A DNA stretch of 64,000 nt from Talaromyces rugulosus (GCF_013368755.1 NC_049561.1:5704001-5768000), one strand, 5' to 3'; shown: positions 31,442 to 44,097, numbered from the stretch's first letter. The notes: a model not told the origin generated them from the sequence alone. Program-made: numbers and translations.

Positions 31442-33427
31442 CTAATCCCGTCGTTTTCGCTCAGCCTCAAACGCAGTAAACCCTTCCGGACCCAAGCCAT
31501 CCTGGCCACCAGTGCGAAAATACTCACACACCACGCCAACAGCATAAAGCACTCCGGCTGTCGCAAAACCAGTTAAAAAGACACGCCGGATCGTCTTTCC
31601 AAAAGATGATTCAGACTTTGTTTTTAAGCTGGAGATCTCCTCGTCTAGGTTATAAGAAGGTGAGGGAGGTGGGTATGGTGACCAGTTTGGTGGGCCGCCG
31701 GTGTATATAGTTTCCTGGCGGCGGACGATTCTTGGGGTGGTTGTTGTTGTTGAATTTGAAGAAGGGTTGGGTTCTGCCTTGATAGGCTGAATCAAGTCAT
31801 CCGCATTTGAAAGAGTATTGGCCTTGGCCTCTGCCTGCGAGCCCATTGGCATATTGGAAATCCTAGAAGGCGCGCTTTGGGTAGAAATAAAATCCGATCC
31901 GCTGCCAAACGGCCCTTTTCTAAAGACAAGAATATTATCACCCCCGGACACAATCTCATAGCCATCGTTCTTCATTTTTGCAAAATAGGGTAGAAATTTC
32001 GCAGGATTGTTTATGCTCAGCATCACCTCGGATGGAGGCAGGGTTGCCCCGGTTGCATGGATCGACGATGTAGTCTCTGCAATTACGACTTCTGATGTAG
32101 ACGGGTCGTAGGCAAGAACGCGATATAGATCCGGTTCTACCACATCTGCAGATGAATACTCTTCTAGGCGTGCGCATAAATCGGTGAGTTCTTGGTTGAG
32201 CAAGTGCATGTTTCCGCTAAATCCCTTGACGTGTTTCGCGGCCTCATTGACCTGCTGCTGCTGCTGCTGCTGCTCGGTAGATGCATCGTGCGTGGACTCG
32301 ACAGAATCATTGGAGATTTCATTTCTGGAGGCAAAGGAAGCTCGAATGTCGCTGGCACTCAGCTGGGATATGTCCTCGTCGTCGAAATCGGAGAATTGCC
32401 TGATTTTTGGGTCTGTTATTGGGCTGCTGGCTTGTCGATCAATATCTGGCTTTTGAGTAGAGACAACGCTAGCTTTCCCATCTGCTGATTTATGAGTATA
32501 GTTGCTGGCGTCCTCTAGATAGATAATGTCATTCCTGCTCGTGTTCTGAAATGGTGCATCAACCATCTTATCAGACGGAAGATCATGCTTCTCAGGGGAA
32601 GATGTCTCAGAACTCGAGAAAGCCTTCACAGGAATATCGATGTATTCATTTTCGTTTGTAGTTTCTTTATCCACAGTTTGACTGCGCGGTATCATTTTTC
32701 CACTGATTGGGTCAAACTGAAGCTCTGGACCGTGTACTGCTGGCGTGACCGAGTCGGTCACATTAGAATCACTTGACAGTATATCAGCATGCTTGCTGTC
32801 ATGGTCTATGACGACACCTTTTTTAGCAGCCTTTTCACCAGCACTACTGCCAGTATTTGGCTGTGCCTCGCGAGCCGAGCCGCCAATATTCAGAAACGAC
32901 CGGCAGAACGGCGACCAAGCCTTCGGAAGCCGCAGGTATTCATTGCTCCTCCCAAACAAAAACTCATATGGATCAGCTTCGATTTTCTTCATAATATCAT
33001 CAAATTCACCTCGCTGACCACTTGGCGACTTATTCTTCCGCTCGTTCCGGTCTCGCCCAGCACGCCAACGACCACGATGATTCTCAGAAGTGTGGTCGTG
33101 CTTACCCCAGCCACGCCAGTGGTTGTGATGTGCAAGATTCCGTTTGTTTATGTGGCTTATTTTCGTATAGAGTTCCTGAAGTTTTCTCGACATTTCGTCC
33201 AAGTCGTCCTCGCGGGCTCCACGGCGGCCGCGGCTACCACGCCAGTAGGGCCAACCGGTGCACCATTGACTTGCACGAACGCTGCCTAGGTGTCTATTCG
33301 ATGCTGGAACGGAGATGGTCAGTCTTGAAGCTAGCCGGCTTTCGGCGCCGGTAAAGGCATCTCGATGGAGAAGAAGAAGCATTGGTGGACATGATGGGCG
33401 CCGCGAGACTAGGCAACGAGTATTCAT
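31442..33427 (-). CDS. Hypothetical protein, probably mitochondrial, one C-terminal membrane helix
   Basis: A single-exon, 661-residue protein I do not recognise. The first about 45 residues are rich in Arg/Ser/Leu with few acids (MNTRCLVSRRPS...), like a mitochondrial presequence. A basic Arg/His/Gly-rich stretch follows, then FDDIMKKIEADPYEFLFGRSNEYL, which looks conserved. The middle is acidic and disordered with a Gln run (CAG repeat near 32255-32274). A compact segment (RVLAYDPSTSEVVIAETTSS ... NNPAKFLPYFAKMKNDGYEI) precedes a single C-terminal hydrophobic helix (VFLTGFATAGVLYAVGVVC). The presequence, terminal helix and short basic tail suggest an inner- or outer-membrane protein of mitochondria. 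That is inference only. Confidence 0.75.
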   Translation of the reverse strand: MNTRCLVSRRPSCPPMLLLLHRDAFTGAESRLASRLTISVPASNRHLGSVRASQWCTGWPYWRGSRGRRGAREDDLDEMSRKLQELYTKISHINKRNLAHHNHWRGWGKHDHTSENHRGRWRAGRDRNERKNKSPSGQRGEFDDIMKKIEADPYEFLFGRSNEYLRLPKAWSPFCRSFLNIGGSAREAQPNTGSSAGEKAAKKGVVIDHDSKHADILSSDSNVTDSVTPAVHGPELQFDPISGKMIPRSQTVDKETTNENEYIDIPVKAFSSSETSSPEKHDLPSDKMVDAPFQNTSRNDIIYLEDASNYTHKSADGKASVVSTQKPDIDRQASSPITDPKIRQFSDFDDEDISQLSASDIRASFASRNEISNDSVESTHDASTEQQQQQQQVNEAAKHVKGFSGNMHLLNQELTDLCARLEEYSSADVVEPDLYRVLAYDPSTSEVVIAETTSSIHATGATLPPSEVMLSINNPAKFLPYFAKMKNDGYEIVSGGDNILVFRKGPFGSGSDFISTQSAPSRISNMPMGSQAEAKANTLSNADDLIQPIKAEPNPSSNSTTTTTPRIVRRQETIYTGGPPNWSPYPPPSPSYNLDEEISSLKTKSESSFGKTIRRVFLTGFATAGVLYAVGVVCEYFRTGGQDGLGPEGFTAFEAERKRRD

Positions 33428-33882
33428 GATGTGATGCTATTATCCAAACGCCTCGCGACGATGGTTGAAAACAATTTGCTTTTTCTCGTGTTGTAGATTT
33501 CTGTAGAGATATCTCTGTATTGGGATGTATTCGAAGGAACGTAGCGGATCTGGATGACGAATCCCTGGGGGGTAATGAGTGATTCAACCAGACGGATGAT
33601 TTGGTGCTAAAAGGGTCTCACCACCGCGAGTAATTGGTCCCGAGTCTCTGACTCCAAAGACTTTGATGAAAAAAGGCGTTTCTTGGAATGAAGATGATAG
33701 ATGACAGGATGTCTGTTGGTCGAGGAGCTGTGCTAGGCAGAACAGTCACGAGGCCGGTCTTATCGGGAGGACGGGGGTGGGGTAGCTGATAAAGCTATCG
33801 ACCAGGTCCGCCCCACATGTGTCTACATCAACAATATGGATTGTAATCAGAGCATTGGCATAGTTTAGTTATATTAATCTAT
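33428..33882. other. Intergenic, promoter of hypothetical gene and vps36 3' flank
   Basis: About 450 nt, nothing recognisable. Confidence 0.45.
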
Positions 33883-35836
33883 CTACAGCCCTAGCTGCAG
33901 CATTTGCTGCTCAAGTTCTATATGACTATCCCCAAAAAGAAAGTGGTTCCTCCAAAATCGTATCCCTTCGATGCTTTCCTCGCGGCACAAGATTCCTCTG
34001 TCCTCGGCCATTTCCAGCTCCTCAGCAGCGACTCCCACGCTCCATCCAAAATGCTGCGCAGTCTCTTGGGCAGTGATTCCGCGACCATACATATCCCAGT
34101 TCCAATTTGCGCTTTCAAAAGGCGGTTGCTGGCGGAGCTCTTGCAGCCACTCGTCAAGCTGTTGGATGATCTTCTCGTCACTCCAGTTGGACGGCTGGAC
34201 GACGAGCAGTCCGCTTTTAAAACGGCGTAAGCGAACGGGTAGCTTGAGTTTCTCCCACAGCTGTGCGGCCTGTTCAAAGTCTGCCGGGCTTACAAGCTCG
34301 ACGCCGTTGCGAGTGCGGTTGAACAAAGCCCACAGGTCTATGAGACTCATGATACCGCCTTCTTTGCGTAAAACTCCTGTGCGGTCATCTGTCAAATACT
34401 CTGCTAAATTGCGTGAGAGTTCAGAAAGGTAGAGATTCTCGGCCCCAGAACCGAGCATGTCCTTTGTCGTGACCATATTTAAAGCGGCAGCCGACTCTGA
34501 AAGAACTGCGCTCGCTTCGGCAGAACCACCATTGCCGGAAATGCCAGATTCCGACGCTAGCGTCTCCGCAAGGGAGACAATTTGTTTGGCAGACGCCATC
34601 AAGGCCTCCAAGTCTTCAAAGGCGTTGCCAATTACTAGCTCGGTGTTTTTGCGAGACTCAAGACCTCGCTGCTCTAGACCGGCGATTCCAACCGCTGACG
34701 GACGAGGCGTCGACTGTCCAGAGCGATTTGGGGATGGATCATACGCATCCCCTCGATGTGGCGACTGAGATAGCTGGGGTATGGGAGGAGCATTCTGTAA
34801 AAGCCATTTCCGCTGAACCAAACAGCTCTTGAGGCGCTCGTAGAATGTCTTATCTCCACCTTCTCTGAACGAAAGCTTGATGCTTTCGCTTATGTCCTTA
34901 TTTGTTATGCTTGCCTGGTCGATAAAAGGGGCAGGTGACTCGGTGCGGTGCCCAGCTGTGGTGGCTTCATTGTTGGAGCCTGCGGGTGAAAGTGAAGCAC
35001 CGCAAATTTCACACTCTCGTAGGGATGGGTGGTTGAGAAAGGTACACCTTGGACATGGCGACGGAATGGCTCGTGCCCGCGGGGTAAGATTATGTGATTC
35101 AGCCGTGCCAAGTTCGGCTTGTTCTCCCTGAGAAGGTTCCGCATCTGTGGTAGATGTCGGCCCTGGCGAATCTCTGCTCGTGGCAGCAGCTATTGTGGCC
35201 TTTAAGATTGTAGCCAATGGCGGTTTTATCCCGCATGCGAGACAAGGTGGGATCGGTGGCGACGCGGAAGCCTCAAAGTTGGATGGAACCGGGTTGGAAA
35301 AAGAACATATCGGACACACCCAAGTAGCATTTATCGATTTGGGAGGATTCGGTGATGCCCCTCTCGAAGCTAATGCCTGTCCGCTGGAAGCTGACGGTGG
35401 GGTGCTCTGTTGCTGGATGAGACTGCGCTTTTGCGGCTTGGGGAATAATGTAATTTTTGCTGATGACTTTAGAAAACCGGCCTGGAGGATGTGAGTGACT
35501 GGTAGTGGAGAGTATGCTGCGGAGCGATCATACTTGGTGTTCTGCACGGTCAACGTCTCTAAGGTCGATGGAAACCGAGTACTTGCGCGGCTCGTCGGTC
35601 GCAACGTAGCAAACGCGATGGGATGTCAGGTAGGCATGGCCATGTTGATAAGATGGGATTTTGAATTTCCTGCAGAGTTGCAGCTCATCTTTCAGTATGC
35701 GGTTGGTATAGAGGGGTCACAATGGTACAGCGTACCCTTCATACAAGCCCACTGCATCCTGGACAAACAGCAGGGATTCGTCGGGGAGCAAAGATGGACG
35801 AAGTGCTGTCGTCAGATCAAGTGGCTTGAAGAACAT
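33883..35836 (-). CDS. vps36: ESCRT-II subunit Vps36
   Basis: Exons 35836-35736, 35669-35534 and 35481-33883 close to 611 residues. It sorts ubiquitinated cargo at endosomes as part of ESCRT-II. The N-terminus (MFFKPLDLTTALRPSLLPDE) begins a split GLUE domain; YLTSHRVCYV and FLKSSAKITLFPKP belong to its strands. Two NZF-like zinc fingers are inserted in the domain (WVCPICSFSNP...PPCLACG and CPRCTF...ECEICGA), as in yeast Vps36. The C-terminal winged-helix part includes GGIMSLIDLWALFNRTRNGVELVSP, SGLLVVQ and GITAQETAQHFGWSVGVAAEELEMAE. The start gives the canonical first residues. It is divergent from the thp3-like gene, with 474 nt between the two ATGs. Confidence 0.95.
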
Positions 35837-36310
35837 CTAGCCTGCAGTGGTGGAAGAGAAGATCAGCACCATGCTGGGCTTCTGACAGCGAGTTGGTGGA
35901 AGACACTCTTGGCGCGGGCGGGCGCTGATGCTATTAACTGATAGCGGGAAGGTGGAAGGTGGGGGGCTGCCAAGCATTCTTGGTGCCACTTTTGTCAGGC
36001 AGCACTCACGCTAAGCGAAGTCTCCTGACCTGTGCCGACTTAGATTTCACTTCCAACTTTCAACTCACTTTGTCTTCACTACAGCCACCTACCCTGAGCG
36101 ACCACACACGACGTCCCTGACTGCTTCACGTGTCAAGCCTCATATTATTTTACCATTCGTCCCTATTTTCCACCCGTTTCTTATTTAACTTTGGACCTGC
36201 CTGCTATTCGACATCCCAGTCCTTTACAACCACCGTAGACCCTAAGTTTCGGAACGCTCCGATTTTCTTTGTTCATCCATCCTACTTTACATATTCTAGA
36301 CTTACTAAAA
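35837..36310. other. Bidirectional promoter of vps36 and thp3-like gene
   Basis: 474 nt between two divergent ATGs. It is pyrimidine-rich on the thp3 side (36130-36310) and contains no gene. Confidence 0.55.
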
Positions 36311-37973
36311 ATGAGTTCGACTGCCCCGCCATGGCGGCTGTCGACGTCAGCGACAACGACGACGACAACAACAAACTACCCCGGCCCAGGTATGCCTCCT
36401 CTATTCGCTTCTGTTCAAAAGACAGACCGAGCTGACATCTATCTCTTCCATAGCATACATACCTGTACAAGCTCGACGCTCTCTTGGCCCTCACGCCCAA
36501 TACAGTGCGGCCCCTGCGCCGCACAACTCGGCACCAACCCCTACACAACCCCCAGCGGATCGTATGCGTTCAACATTTCCCCCTGCTGTACGCTCCTGGG
36601 TTCAACGCAGTTTTGTCCATGACAACCAGGTGCCGGGCGTCAGCCGAGAAGAGTTGGAGAAGAAGTTGAAGCAAGTGATCACACAAGCAGCCGAAAGCAA
36701 CACTCTGGAGACGACCAACTGGGATTCCATGCCTTTACCACAAGTCATGATCCAGAACGAGCGCAACAAAGCATTGATGAATCCCATGGGTTCGACACCG
36801 TGGGGAGTCGCTGCGGACGTTGCCGCGATGAAGTCTGGTCTCGGGCAGGACGAACGATCCAAGAAGCGAAAGTCGAATGAGTTCCAGCAGGATGACGACA
36901 CCTCGCCGCCCTGGAGAAAGACTAATAACCGGAAACCACTGGAAGAGCGAATTGCATATTCGGCCACTGACAAGCGGCAACGCGTAGATACGAACGGCAG
37001 CACGGCATCAAGTAAGTCCAAGGCCAACCTGGAGCTCCGGAAAAAACGGTTTGGGGGTGGCTATCAAGAATCCACACGGTCAGAGTCTCCCCCTCCCAGT
37101 GCGATGCAAGGCCCGATTATTGGGCGGTGCCAGGAGCTGGAGAAACGATATTTCCGATTGACGAGCGCGCCGAATCCGGATGTTGTCCGTCCGTTGGCAG
37201 TGCTGATGAAGACGCTGGATCTGTTGAAGAAGAAGTGGCGGAAGGAAAACAACTACGGATACATCTGCGACCAGTTCAAATCACTGCGACAAGACCTGAC
37301 GGTGCAGCGGATCCGGAATGAGTTTACGGTAAGCGTGTATGAGATCCACGCTCGGATTGCGCTGGAGAAGGGAGATCTCGGTGAGTATAATCAGTGCCAG
37401 ACGCAGCTCCGGGCATTGTACGGCCAGAAGCTGGGCGGGCATCCGATGGAATTTATGGCGTATCGTATCCTCTATTTTATTTATACGCGCAACCAGACGG
37501 CGATGAACGACGCGTTGGCAGATCTAACCACAGCAGATAAATCGGACCATGCGGTCAAACATGCGTTGGATGTGCGGTCGGCCCTGGCGCTGGGCAACTA
37601 CCATCGGTTTTTCCAGTTGTATCTGGAGACGCCCAACATGGGAGCGTACCTGGTTGACATGTTTGTTGACCGCGAGCGGCTGTCGGCGCTGGCCTGCATC
37701 TGTAAAACGTGAGTGCCTACACATTCTAAAAAATATACTTGGATGCTAACTGAGGATAGATACAAACCTGACGTAAAGATTCGGTTTATCACGGAAGAGC
37801 TAGGGTTTGAATCTGACGAACAGAGTGCGCGGTTTGTCCTTGAGCATGGCTCTGGCGAACTGCTGGAAGAGAGGGATGGCCATGTGCGGCTTCTGACGGC
37901 CAAGGCCGGACGAATCTTTGAAGATGCCAAGGGCCAGGCGTTCCGGGTGGTCGATATCAAGGGGCAAATCTGA
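36311..37973 (+). CDS. SAC3/GANP domain protein, Thp3-like
   Basis: Exons 36311-36389, 36454-37708 and 37760-37973 give 515 residues. The N-terminus is Pro/Ala/Thr-rich. A conserved lead-in VRSWVQRSFVHDNQVPGVSREELEKKLKQVI and a Lys/Arg-rich segment precede the SAC3/GANP/PCI region: CQELEKRYFRLTSAPNPDVVRPL, FKSLRQDLTVQRIRNEFTVSVYEIHARIALEKGDLGEYNQCQTQL, then helical PCI-like repeats to the end. This arrangement matches yeast Thp3 (partner of Csn12 in transcription elongation and mRNA maturation) better than the larger TREX-2 Sac3. The model depends on an initial Thr-rich exon; a downstream in-frame ATG would also leave the SAC3 domain whole. Confidence 0.88.
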
Positions 37974-39291
37974 TGCTTCTAACCCTTGAGCTCGTTCTTT
38001 TCGGCTCGTCCTTGCCTCGTTGTTTTCCCTTGCCGCGTGACCTGATACGTACCTTGAATACCCCTGCTGCATTGTTTCGACATTTTTTCTTTTTTTTTTT
38101 TGCGACACGTAGGTCTCCTTTTGCGTTGCATTTCTTCGGACTCTGGGTTGTGGAGTATATTAGAGATGCCCTGGACATTACACTACTGGAGTTTATTTAC
38201 AGTCAATCAATCCAACAGTGAATATTTTTCACGGACGAAGACGATCTGCACACGTAGATAGCATTAGAGTACATAACTTAGTACGTAGTAGTCGTCGATC
38301 GCGATGGCACAGCGGGCTTATCGATAAAGACCGGTGAAGAGGGCTGATGCCCAACGGCCGGCGATTGGCTGGCAGGGCTGAAAGTGGGGCCATAGTGTTA
38401 GGGCTGGTTTTTCGTTTTTTGTTTTGTTAAGCACAACAATTCGGAAAATGCGGTCATTATTTCATTATTAGGGGGAACTAACTAGTTGAGTACGGATTAG
38501 CCAGCCAGCCACGGAGAGAAAGACAAAGGGAGGGAGTACTGGCTGTATCCGGCCTGGACCGTTGGACATGCATGCATTTGTACTTGTGTCATACAGTACG
38601 TACTGCTAGTATGTACTTACTTGCTACTCCGGAGTCACACAGCCATACTTGGTTATCTAGCACTGCCATGCACATGCATATGTTTTGCTTCGGTGTCCCA
38701 ACTCGTAGTGTCGTATATTTGTTCTTTATCTACATACTGCACAAAGAAGAACGGGACCCGGGCGTGTGGGACCCCCACGGCCCCCTCCCACGCGGGCGCC
38801 CGCCTGGCTGGGCCTGAAGCCTGAGGCCTGAGGCAGCACAGGAACTGCCATCATCACTGTCTCACTTGACACGAAGTCTACTACGACTGCTATTACGACC
38901 ACCACCACCACTACTACTGCTGTGTCCACTGTCTGCTGCATGCACAGCGACCCCGTATAGCACGCTCCACATCTACGCCAGTGCACAGCCATGCCCATGC
39001 TTATGTGGGACAATTAAATACCGCCCGCCCGTTCGTTCCCTGGAACCGTGGCCCAACCAACCCTGGACAAATCGTGCCTGGAATCCTGACCTGAGCGTGC
39101 TTGTCGCATTGGCCCCGGCGTGATTATGCTTTTTTCTCTCTCGTTTCTCTCTTCCTAACAAGTACCGCTTCCATCGCAAATAAGATAAACCGCTATTCCT
39201 TCTTCTTTCCCACACACTCTTCCCTCTTTACCGGAACCACGGCGACAGAGTCATCGGCTGGCCCTGTCCTTAGTCCGCGCGCGCGCACACG
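37974..39291. other. Intergenic, bem1 promoter region
   Basis: 1.3 kb without a recognisable gene. Short CAC/CTA trinucleotide runs lie at 38880-38925, and a pyrimidine-rich leader runs directly into the bem1 ATG. Confidence 0.5.
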
Positions 39292-41753
39292 ATGAAGGTA
39301 ACGCCCCTCTTTCCCTTTTTCTCTGCTCTCGCTTTTTCCCCCTCCCTTTACACTTTTTTTTTTTTCCTTTCTCGCTCTCTCCTCTCGCTTTTTATACGCC
39401 CTTGTTTTTTTTTATTTATTCACAGAGGATATATTCCCCTGCGTGTTCGAGCGCATTCCGGCCTCTTCTTTTTCTGGGGGGGGTTTTTTTTTTGCTCCTT
39501 CTCTTTTTCCCCCTGCTCCTCTCAAAAACAAACACCTAACTCGCCAATGGAGAGCTGCCGTTTGATCGCGCTCGCTCTCCTTTTTTGATTCGTTGATAGA
39601 ATATATATCTATATATTTCTATATATATGTACTTTTATATACATTCGCGCGATTGATTGATTGATTGATTGCCGAGGCTGACCACCACCCCGCGCAGGCC
39701 ATTCGCCGGTCTCTAAAAGGCGACAGAGATTCCTCAAAATCGCATCATCACCACCACCACGTCTCCATCACGCCCAAGTCGGCTATCGCGATCCTGCCGC
39801 CGAAGAAGGTACTGTCCCGGCTGCAGCTGTTCTCTTCCTACTGCTTTTTTTCCTTGTCCAGCTGACTCCAAAACAACCAGGTCATCAAAGCCCTCTTCGA
39901 TTACGAGCCCGAACCCGGCAACCTCCAGGAATTGGCCTTTCGCAAAGGCGATTTCTTTCATGTGCTGAGCCGCGAAGACGACTCAGACTGGTACGAGGCC
40001 TGTAATCCGCTCGTCCCCAACGCCCGTGGCCTCGTGCCCGTTTCTTTCTTTGAAGTCGTGCACAAAAACGAAAAGGATCGCCACAGTGGCGGTTCCAAGG
40101 ACTCGCCCCCGCAGGAACACTACGACTCGGGTTTCGCCGAACACAGCGTCCATCCCAGCAACAACAACATCAACATCAACAATAATAATATCAACAACAA
40201 CAACGACAACAACCACAACGGCTACCACGAGCGTCGCGATTCTACCAACACCACTAGGCAAGGCGCATTGAGGATGTCTACTGTCGGTAGAGCTGGTGGC
40301 GGCGGCGGCGCCATGGTTTATGGTGTTGTCCAGTATGACTTCCGCGCCGAGCGTCCCGACGAGCTGGAAGCCAAGGCGGGGGAAGCCATTATTGTCATCG
40401 CCCAGTCCAACCCAGAATGGTTTGTCGCCAAGCCCATTGGACGCCTGGGCGGCCCCGGTCTTATTCCAGTTTCCTTCATCGAGATCAAGGACATGTCGAC
40501 GGGCAAGGCCGTGACGGATCCGCTCGACGCGGTCAAACGGGCAGGCGTCCCTCGTGTGGAGGAATGGAAGAAAATGACCGCCGAGTATAAGAATAGTAGC
40601 ATCACGCTCGGCAAGTTGGACGCTTCTCCCGGGACGTCGTCTATGCAGGCGCTGCCCAATGGGATGGAGAAAATGTCCATCAGTTCCAACGGAGGGCCCT
40701 ATCGCCAGAACGAGCCGGTAAGTGCCATCCCATTTTACACTCTGACCTCAAACTGACTGGTATCAGCCTCGAGCCGAAAGCAGAGCAGGCTATCCTGCTC
40801 AGCAGCAGCAACACCACCATCAGTCTCACGCCAAACCCCCGCGATTAGACAACGTTGAGCGCATTCCGGTCTCGGCGTCCATCCCACGATACTGTTTCGA
40901 CAACGATAAATATTGGTATGTGATTGAAGCCAAGATGGAAGACGGCACTCATTGGGAGCTGTGTCGTTTCTACCACGACTTTTATGACTTCCAGATCAAT
41001 CTGCTATCTCAGTTTGAGGACGAGGCAGGAAACAATGGCCGGCAGCGGACCTTGCCATACATGCCTGGCCCGGTGACGCACGTCACGGACGCCATTTCCA
41101 ATGGAAGACGCCAAAACCTGGACGAGTACATCAAGAAGCTTCTGACAATGCCGCCACACGTTGCTCGCTCTTTCCTCGTGTGTGATCTATTTGCTCCTCG
41201 CCAGGGCGATTTTGAGATTGACCCCAATGCCGAGCCCGACCCGTATCGCCTTTCCGGCGCCTCTCAGCAATCTTCTGGTCAGGATCCTTCCACCCATTCG
41301 CGACAGTCCTCTCAGGCGCACATGAGCGTCTCCCAAGCACAGGCGGTATATCCAGCTTCCAATGCTGCTCGGGTACCCCATCAACGCCAGCAGTCCTCCA
41401 TCTCCCAACAACCGCACTCGGCATCCCAATCGCGCACCGAGTTGCAGCCCCCCGCGATGAACCGACAGGCGAGCTCGCTGACCCAGGCATCCAACACGTC
41501 GAGCACCAACGCGATCAAGGTCAAGGTTTTCTTCCAAGATGACATTATTGCCATTCGCGTGCCGAGCGACATCAACTTTCAGCAGCTGCAAGACAAGTTG
41601 CGCGACCGACTCAAGGTTACTGACGAATGGACCGTCCAGTACCGAGACGAGGCGAGCAATAACTTTTTGGACATGCTGAGTGACCATGATTTGGACACGG
41701 CGCTTCAACGAAACTCGAAATTGACGCTCCGTGTCACTGTCACTGTCAGTTAG
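39292..41753 (+). CDS. bem1: Polarity scaffold Bem1 (SH3-SH3-PX-PB1)
   Basis: Exons 39292-39297, 39698-39808, 39881-40717 and 40767-41753 give 646 residues. The first coding exon is only ATG AAG; joining to AIRRSLKGDRD restores the conserved Bem1 N-terminus. The first SH3 spans about residues 40-99 (ALFDYEPEPGNLQELAF, GLVPVSFFEV). The second spans about 184-245 (VQYDFRAERPDELEAKAGE, GLIPVSFIEI). PX is at about 350-470 (PRYCFDNDKYWYVIEAKMED, DEYIKKLL). The C-terminal about 80 residues form a PB1 domain (KVKVFFQDDIIAIRVP). Bem1 holds Cdc42, its GEF Cdc24 (through PB1) and PAK kinases at growth sites. Natural His and Asn runs sit between the domains. The 400-nt first intron is long for this genome and full of T and TA tracts. 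Confidence 0.95.
39298..39697 (+). other. Long low-complexity first intron of bem1
   Basis: 400 nt from GTAACG to CGCAG. It holds T tracts, a TATATA stretch (39600-39645) and four to five GATT repeats (39652-39671). It is six to eight times longer than the other introns in the window and lies directly after a 6-nt coding exon. Confidence 0.7.
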
Positions 41754-42891
41754 ATTTTCTTTTTCTCTGGTGGTTTCGCATTTTTGGCGGCGCTGTTGAT
41801 TTTGGTTTTGCACTGATGAGATTATGTTTCTCCTTCCCCCCTCCTGTCTATATGCTTCTACACGCCGTTTCATTTTATTTGTTCCATCATACCCGGTCCA
41901 GCTTCCATCGGATTCTGCAATTCTGCATTGGCGAGACGTCTCGTCTTTTTTTTTTCTTGTGCTACTTGTGCTACCTGTGCTATACCCAATTGAAATTTGT
42001 TCTGTAGTATGAGCAGCTCTTGGGTTTTGTCTTTGAGATTGTACAGCTCTAGTCTGTCTTTTTTTTTTGGGTTCTGTTGCATCTACTGTCGATGATGTTT
42101 AGCTGTTGATCTATATTAGAGGGATCTTGCGATGTGACATAAAACTAGGCTTGTGTGAGAATATAAGAGTATGAGTATGAAACATGAATGTACTAAGCTA
42201 TTCATCTGCCTATATCATTTGTATTGCACTTGCACAGGAAACAAGTGCATTGTGCTCCACTCTCTACACATGGTTCTTGCTTGACTAGGATAAATAAAAA
42301 TTTGAACTATATATGCATATGCATAGTAAATGTGGCTCAAATAACTATTTCAATATAGCAGCCCTGTATATTTTGATCTTTGTTTGTCGGAAATCCTGCT
42401 CAAATAAGCTACGAAGAGAAGAGAAGAAAGCTGCACACTGTGTAGGTGTGAGCAATTCACACAGCAGAGCTAGCAGCACACAGGCTCTTTCTTTCTTTGT
42501 ATGCCATGTCATAGCTGCCTATCCGGCAGTTTTATATCTGCATGTCTGTTTGGCATCATGTCTGTTTAGCATCGCATGGCAACATTGTCTGTCCGGCATG
42601 TGGCAGTGGAAGCGTCCCTCCTTCACCTTCCTGTTGTTCCTCTTTCTTACTCTTTGAAATCCTCTGTTCTTTGATTTCATTTCTCTTCTCTTTACTATAC
42701 TCTTCACTCTACTCTACTCTACCCTCCTCTTCACCTTACTCTCAGACTCTGCCACTACAACTTGCTTTTTTCTAAACAGCTTCGCTCGTCATACTCTATT
42801 TATTCTCTACACCGACCGTCCAGATTTACAACCAACTCCAACGGTGATTACGGACTGGTGGTGTTGCCATAATATTACGCAGTATTCAACC
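41754..42891. other. Intergenic 1.1 kb
   Basis: bem1 3' flank, then a CT-rich stretch (42640-42760) that is probably the leader of the next gene. No gene seen. Confidence 0.5.
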
Positions 42892-43645
42892 ATGGCAATG
42901 TCAGATGAAGAGTATGAGAGGGTCTTTGCGGAGTGGACTCAAGGAGGGGGCTATTGCCCTAACGGCAACCCTGACACCGATGGAGGTTTGCTTCACTTAA
43001 ACTATACTGCTGCCACAGGCTAACTAGAGATCCAAACGTCTAGAGAATACCTCCTCCACAACAGACCCACCGTCAACAAGAGACGATAACAACACAATAC
43101 CGTACACCGTCATCTTCGAAGCTCCAATCAGCGAGGAAGAAACAAAGCGAAAACGAAAACTGGCCTTACGAAAGGCCTATATCAGAAACGTATACAAACT
43201 ACGTCGTCGACTCACCCTCCTCAGCAACGAAAAATGGGTTGCATGGCTACAGAGGCCCGTTTTTCGGTCGATTTGGTCGTTGCTGTGGCGCCAGTGGCTG
43301 GGACATCATCAGCACTCTACAGAGATGCTCGAGCCATTACGGCTTAGAGCATTCAGACTGTGCGCCACAAATTTTGGGTTTTATACCTCTCGGAATTGTG
43401 TTCTTGGTCCGGACAGTGAAGGCGCCGAGCATCTGGCGCGGTTTTTGGCCCTGGCGGTGCTGCACAACTTTGGGCCGAATGTTCTTTCCAAAGTGGCGGT
43501 GATTACTGAACCGCTGTATTTGATGTGGGCGGTCATGCTGGTCGTTAAGCTGGCTCATGCGCCAATGTATATTGATATGCCGCGAGGGGGGAGGGAGCTT
43601 TTGGGTCTACCGTATGATCAGCTGGTCAGGCGTATTCGACGCTGA
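42892..43645 (+). CDS. Hypothetical fungal protein
   Basis: Exons 42892-42985 and 43044-43645 (intron GTTTGC...TCTAG) give 231 residues. I do not recognise the family. The N-terminus is acidic and polar (MAMSDEEYERVFAEW). The middle has a strongly basic helix (EEETKRKRKLALRKAYIRNVYKLRRRLTLL). Trp-rich and hydrophobic segments follow (WSLLWRQWLG; ARFLALAVLHNFGPNVLSKVAVI; EPLYLMWAVMLVVKLAHAP), of which the last may be a membrane helix. It ends in a basic RRIRR. The frame is open throughout the second exon and closes properly with the intron, which supports a real gene. Confidence 0.65.
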
Positions 43646-44097
43646 TGCTGATATGACTTATAATATTGCGCATTTATTCATCACGGTTCTAGCTTGCATA
43701 TTTTGCAAATACAGATTTGACTGATATTCCAAATACTTGACGACTTTGACTCAGGCACTCAGGGCAGGCCCAATCACGTGTCGCCATCGGAACGGAACGA
43801 GTAAACCTCGGAGAAGGATCGGCTTTCTTTCCTTCCTCCGAGACCTTTACTTTCTACTTCACGTTCAGCATTTTGATCATTACCCTGGGTCCCTGTACAT
43901 ATTTAGACAAGACCCCATTCTTCTTCTTCCATTCTTTTGCATAGCGTTTGATACGTTCCCGTTTGTCTCGCCCTGTTGCCTTGGGTTGTCCCGCGTTTTT
44001 TCCCGCTTGCCGCGTGACCGAGAAACACTCACTCTTTGACTCTCTTCTGGATTTCGGCCAACAGCTTTTTCCTCTTTTGTTATACATAATAGACGCC
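43646..44097. other. Intergenic, afg1 promoter
   Basis: About 450 nt, pyrimidine-rich toward the afg1 ATG. Nothing else recognised. Confidence 0.45.
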
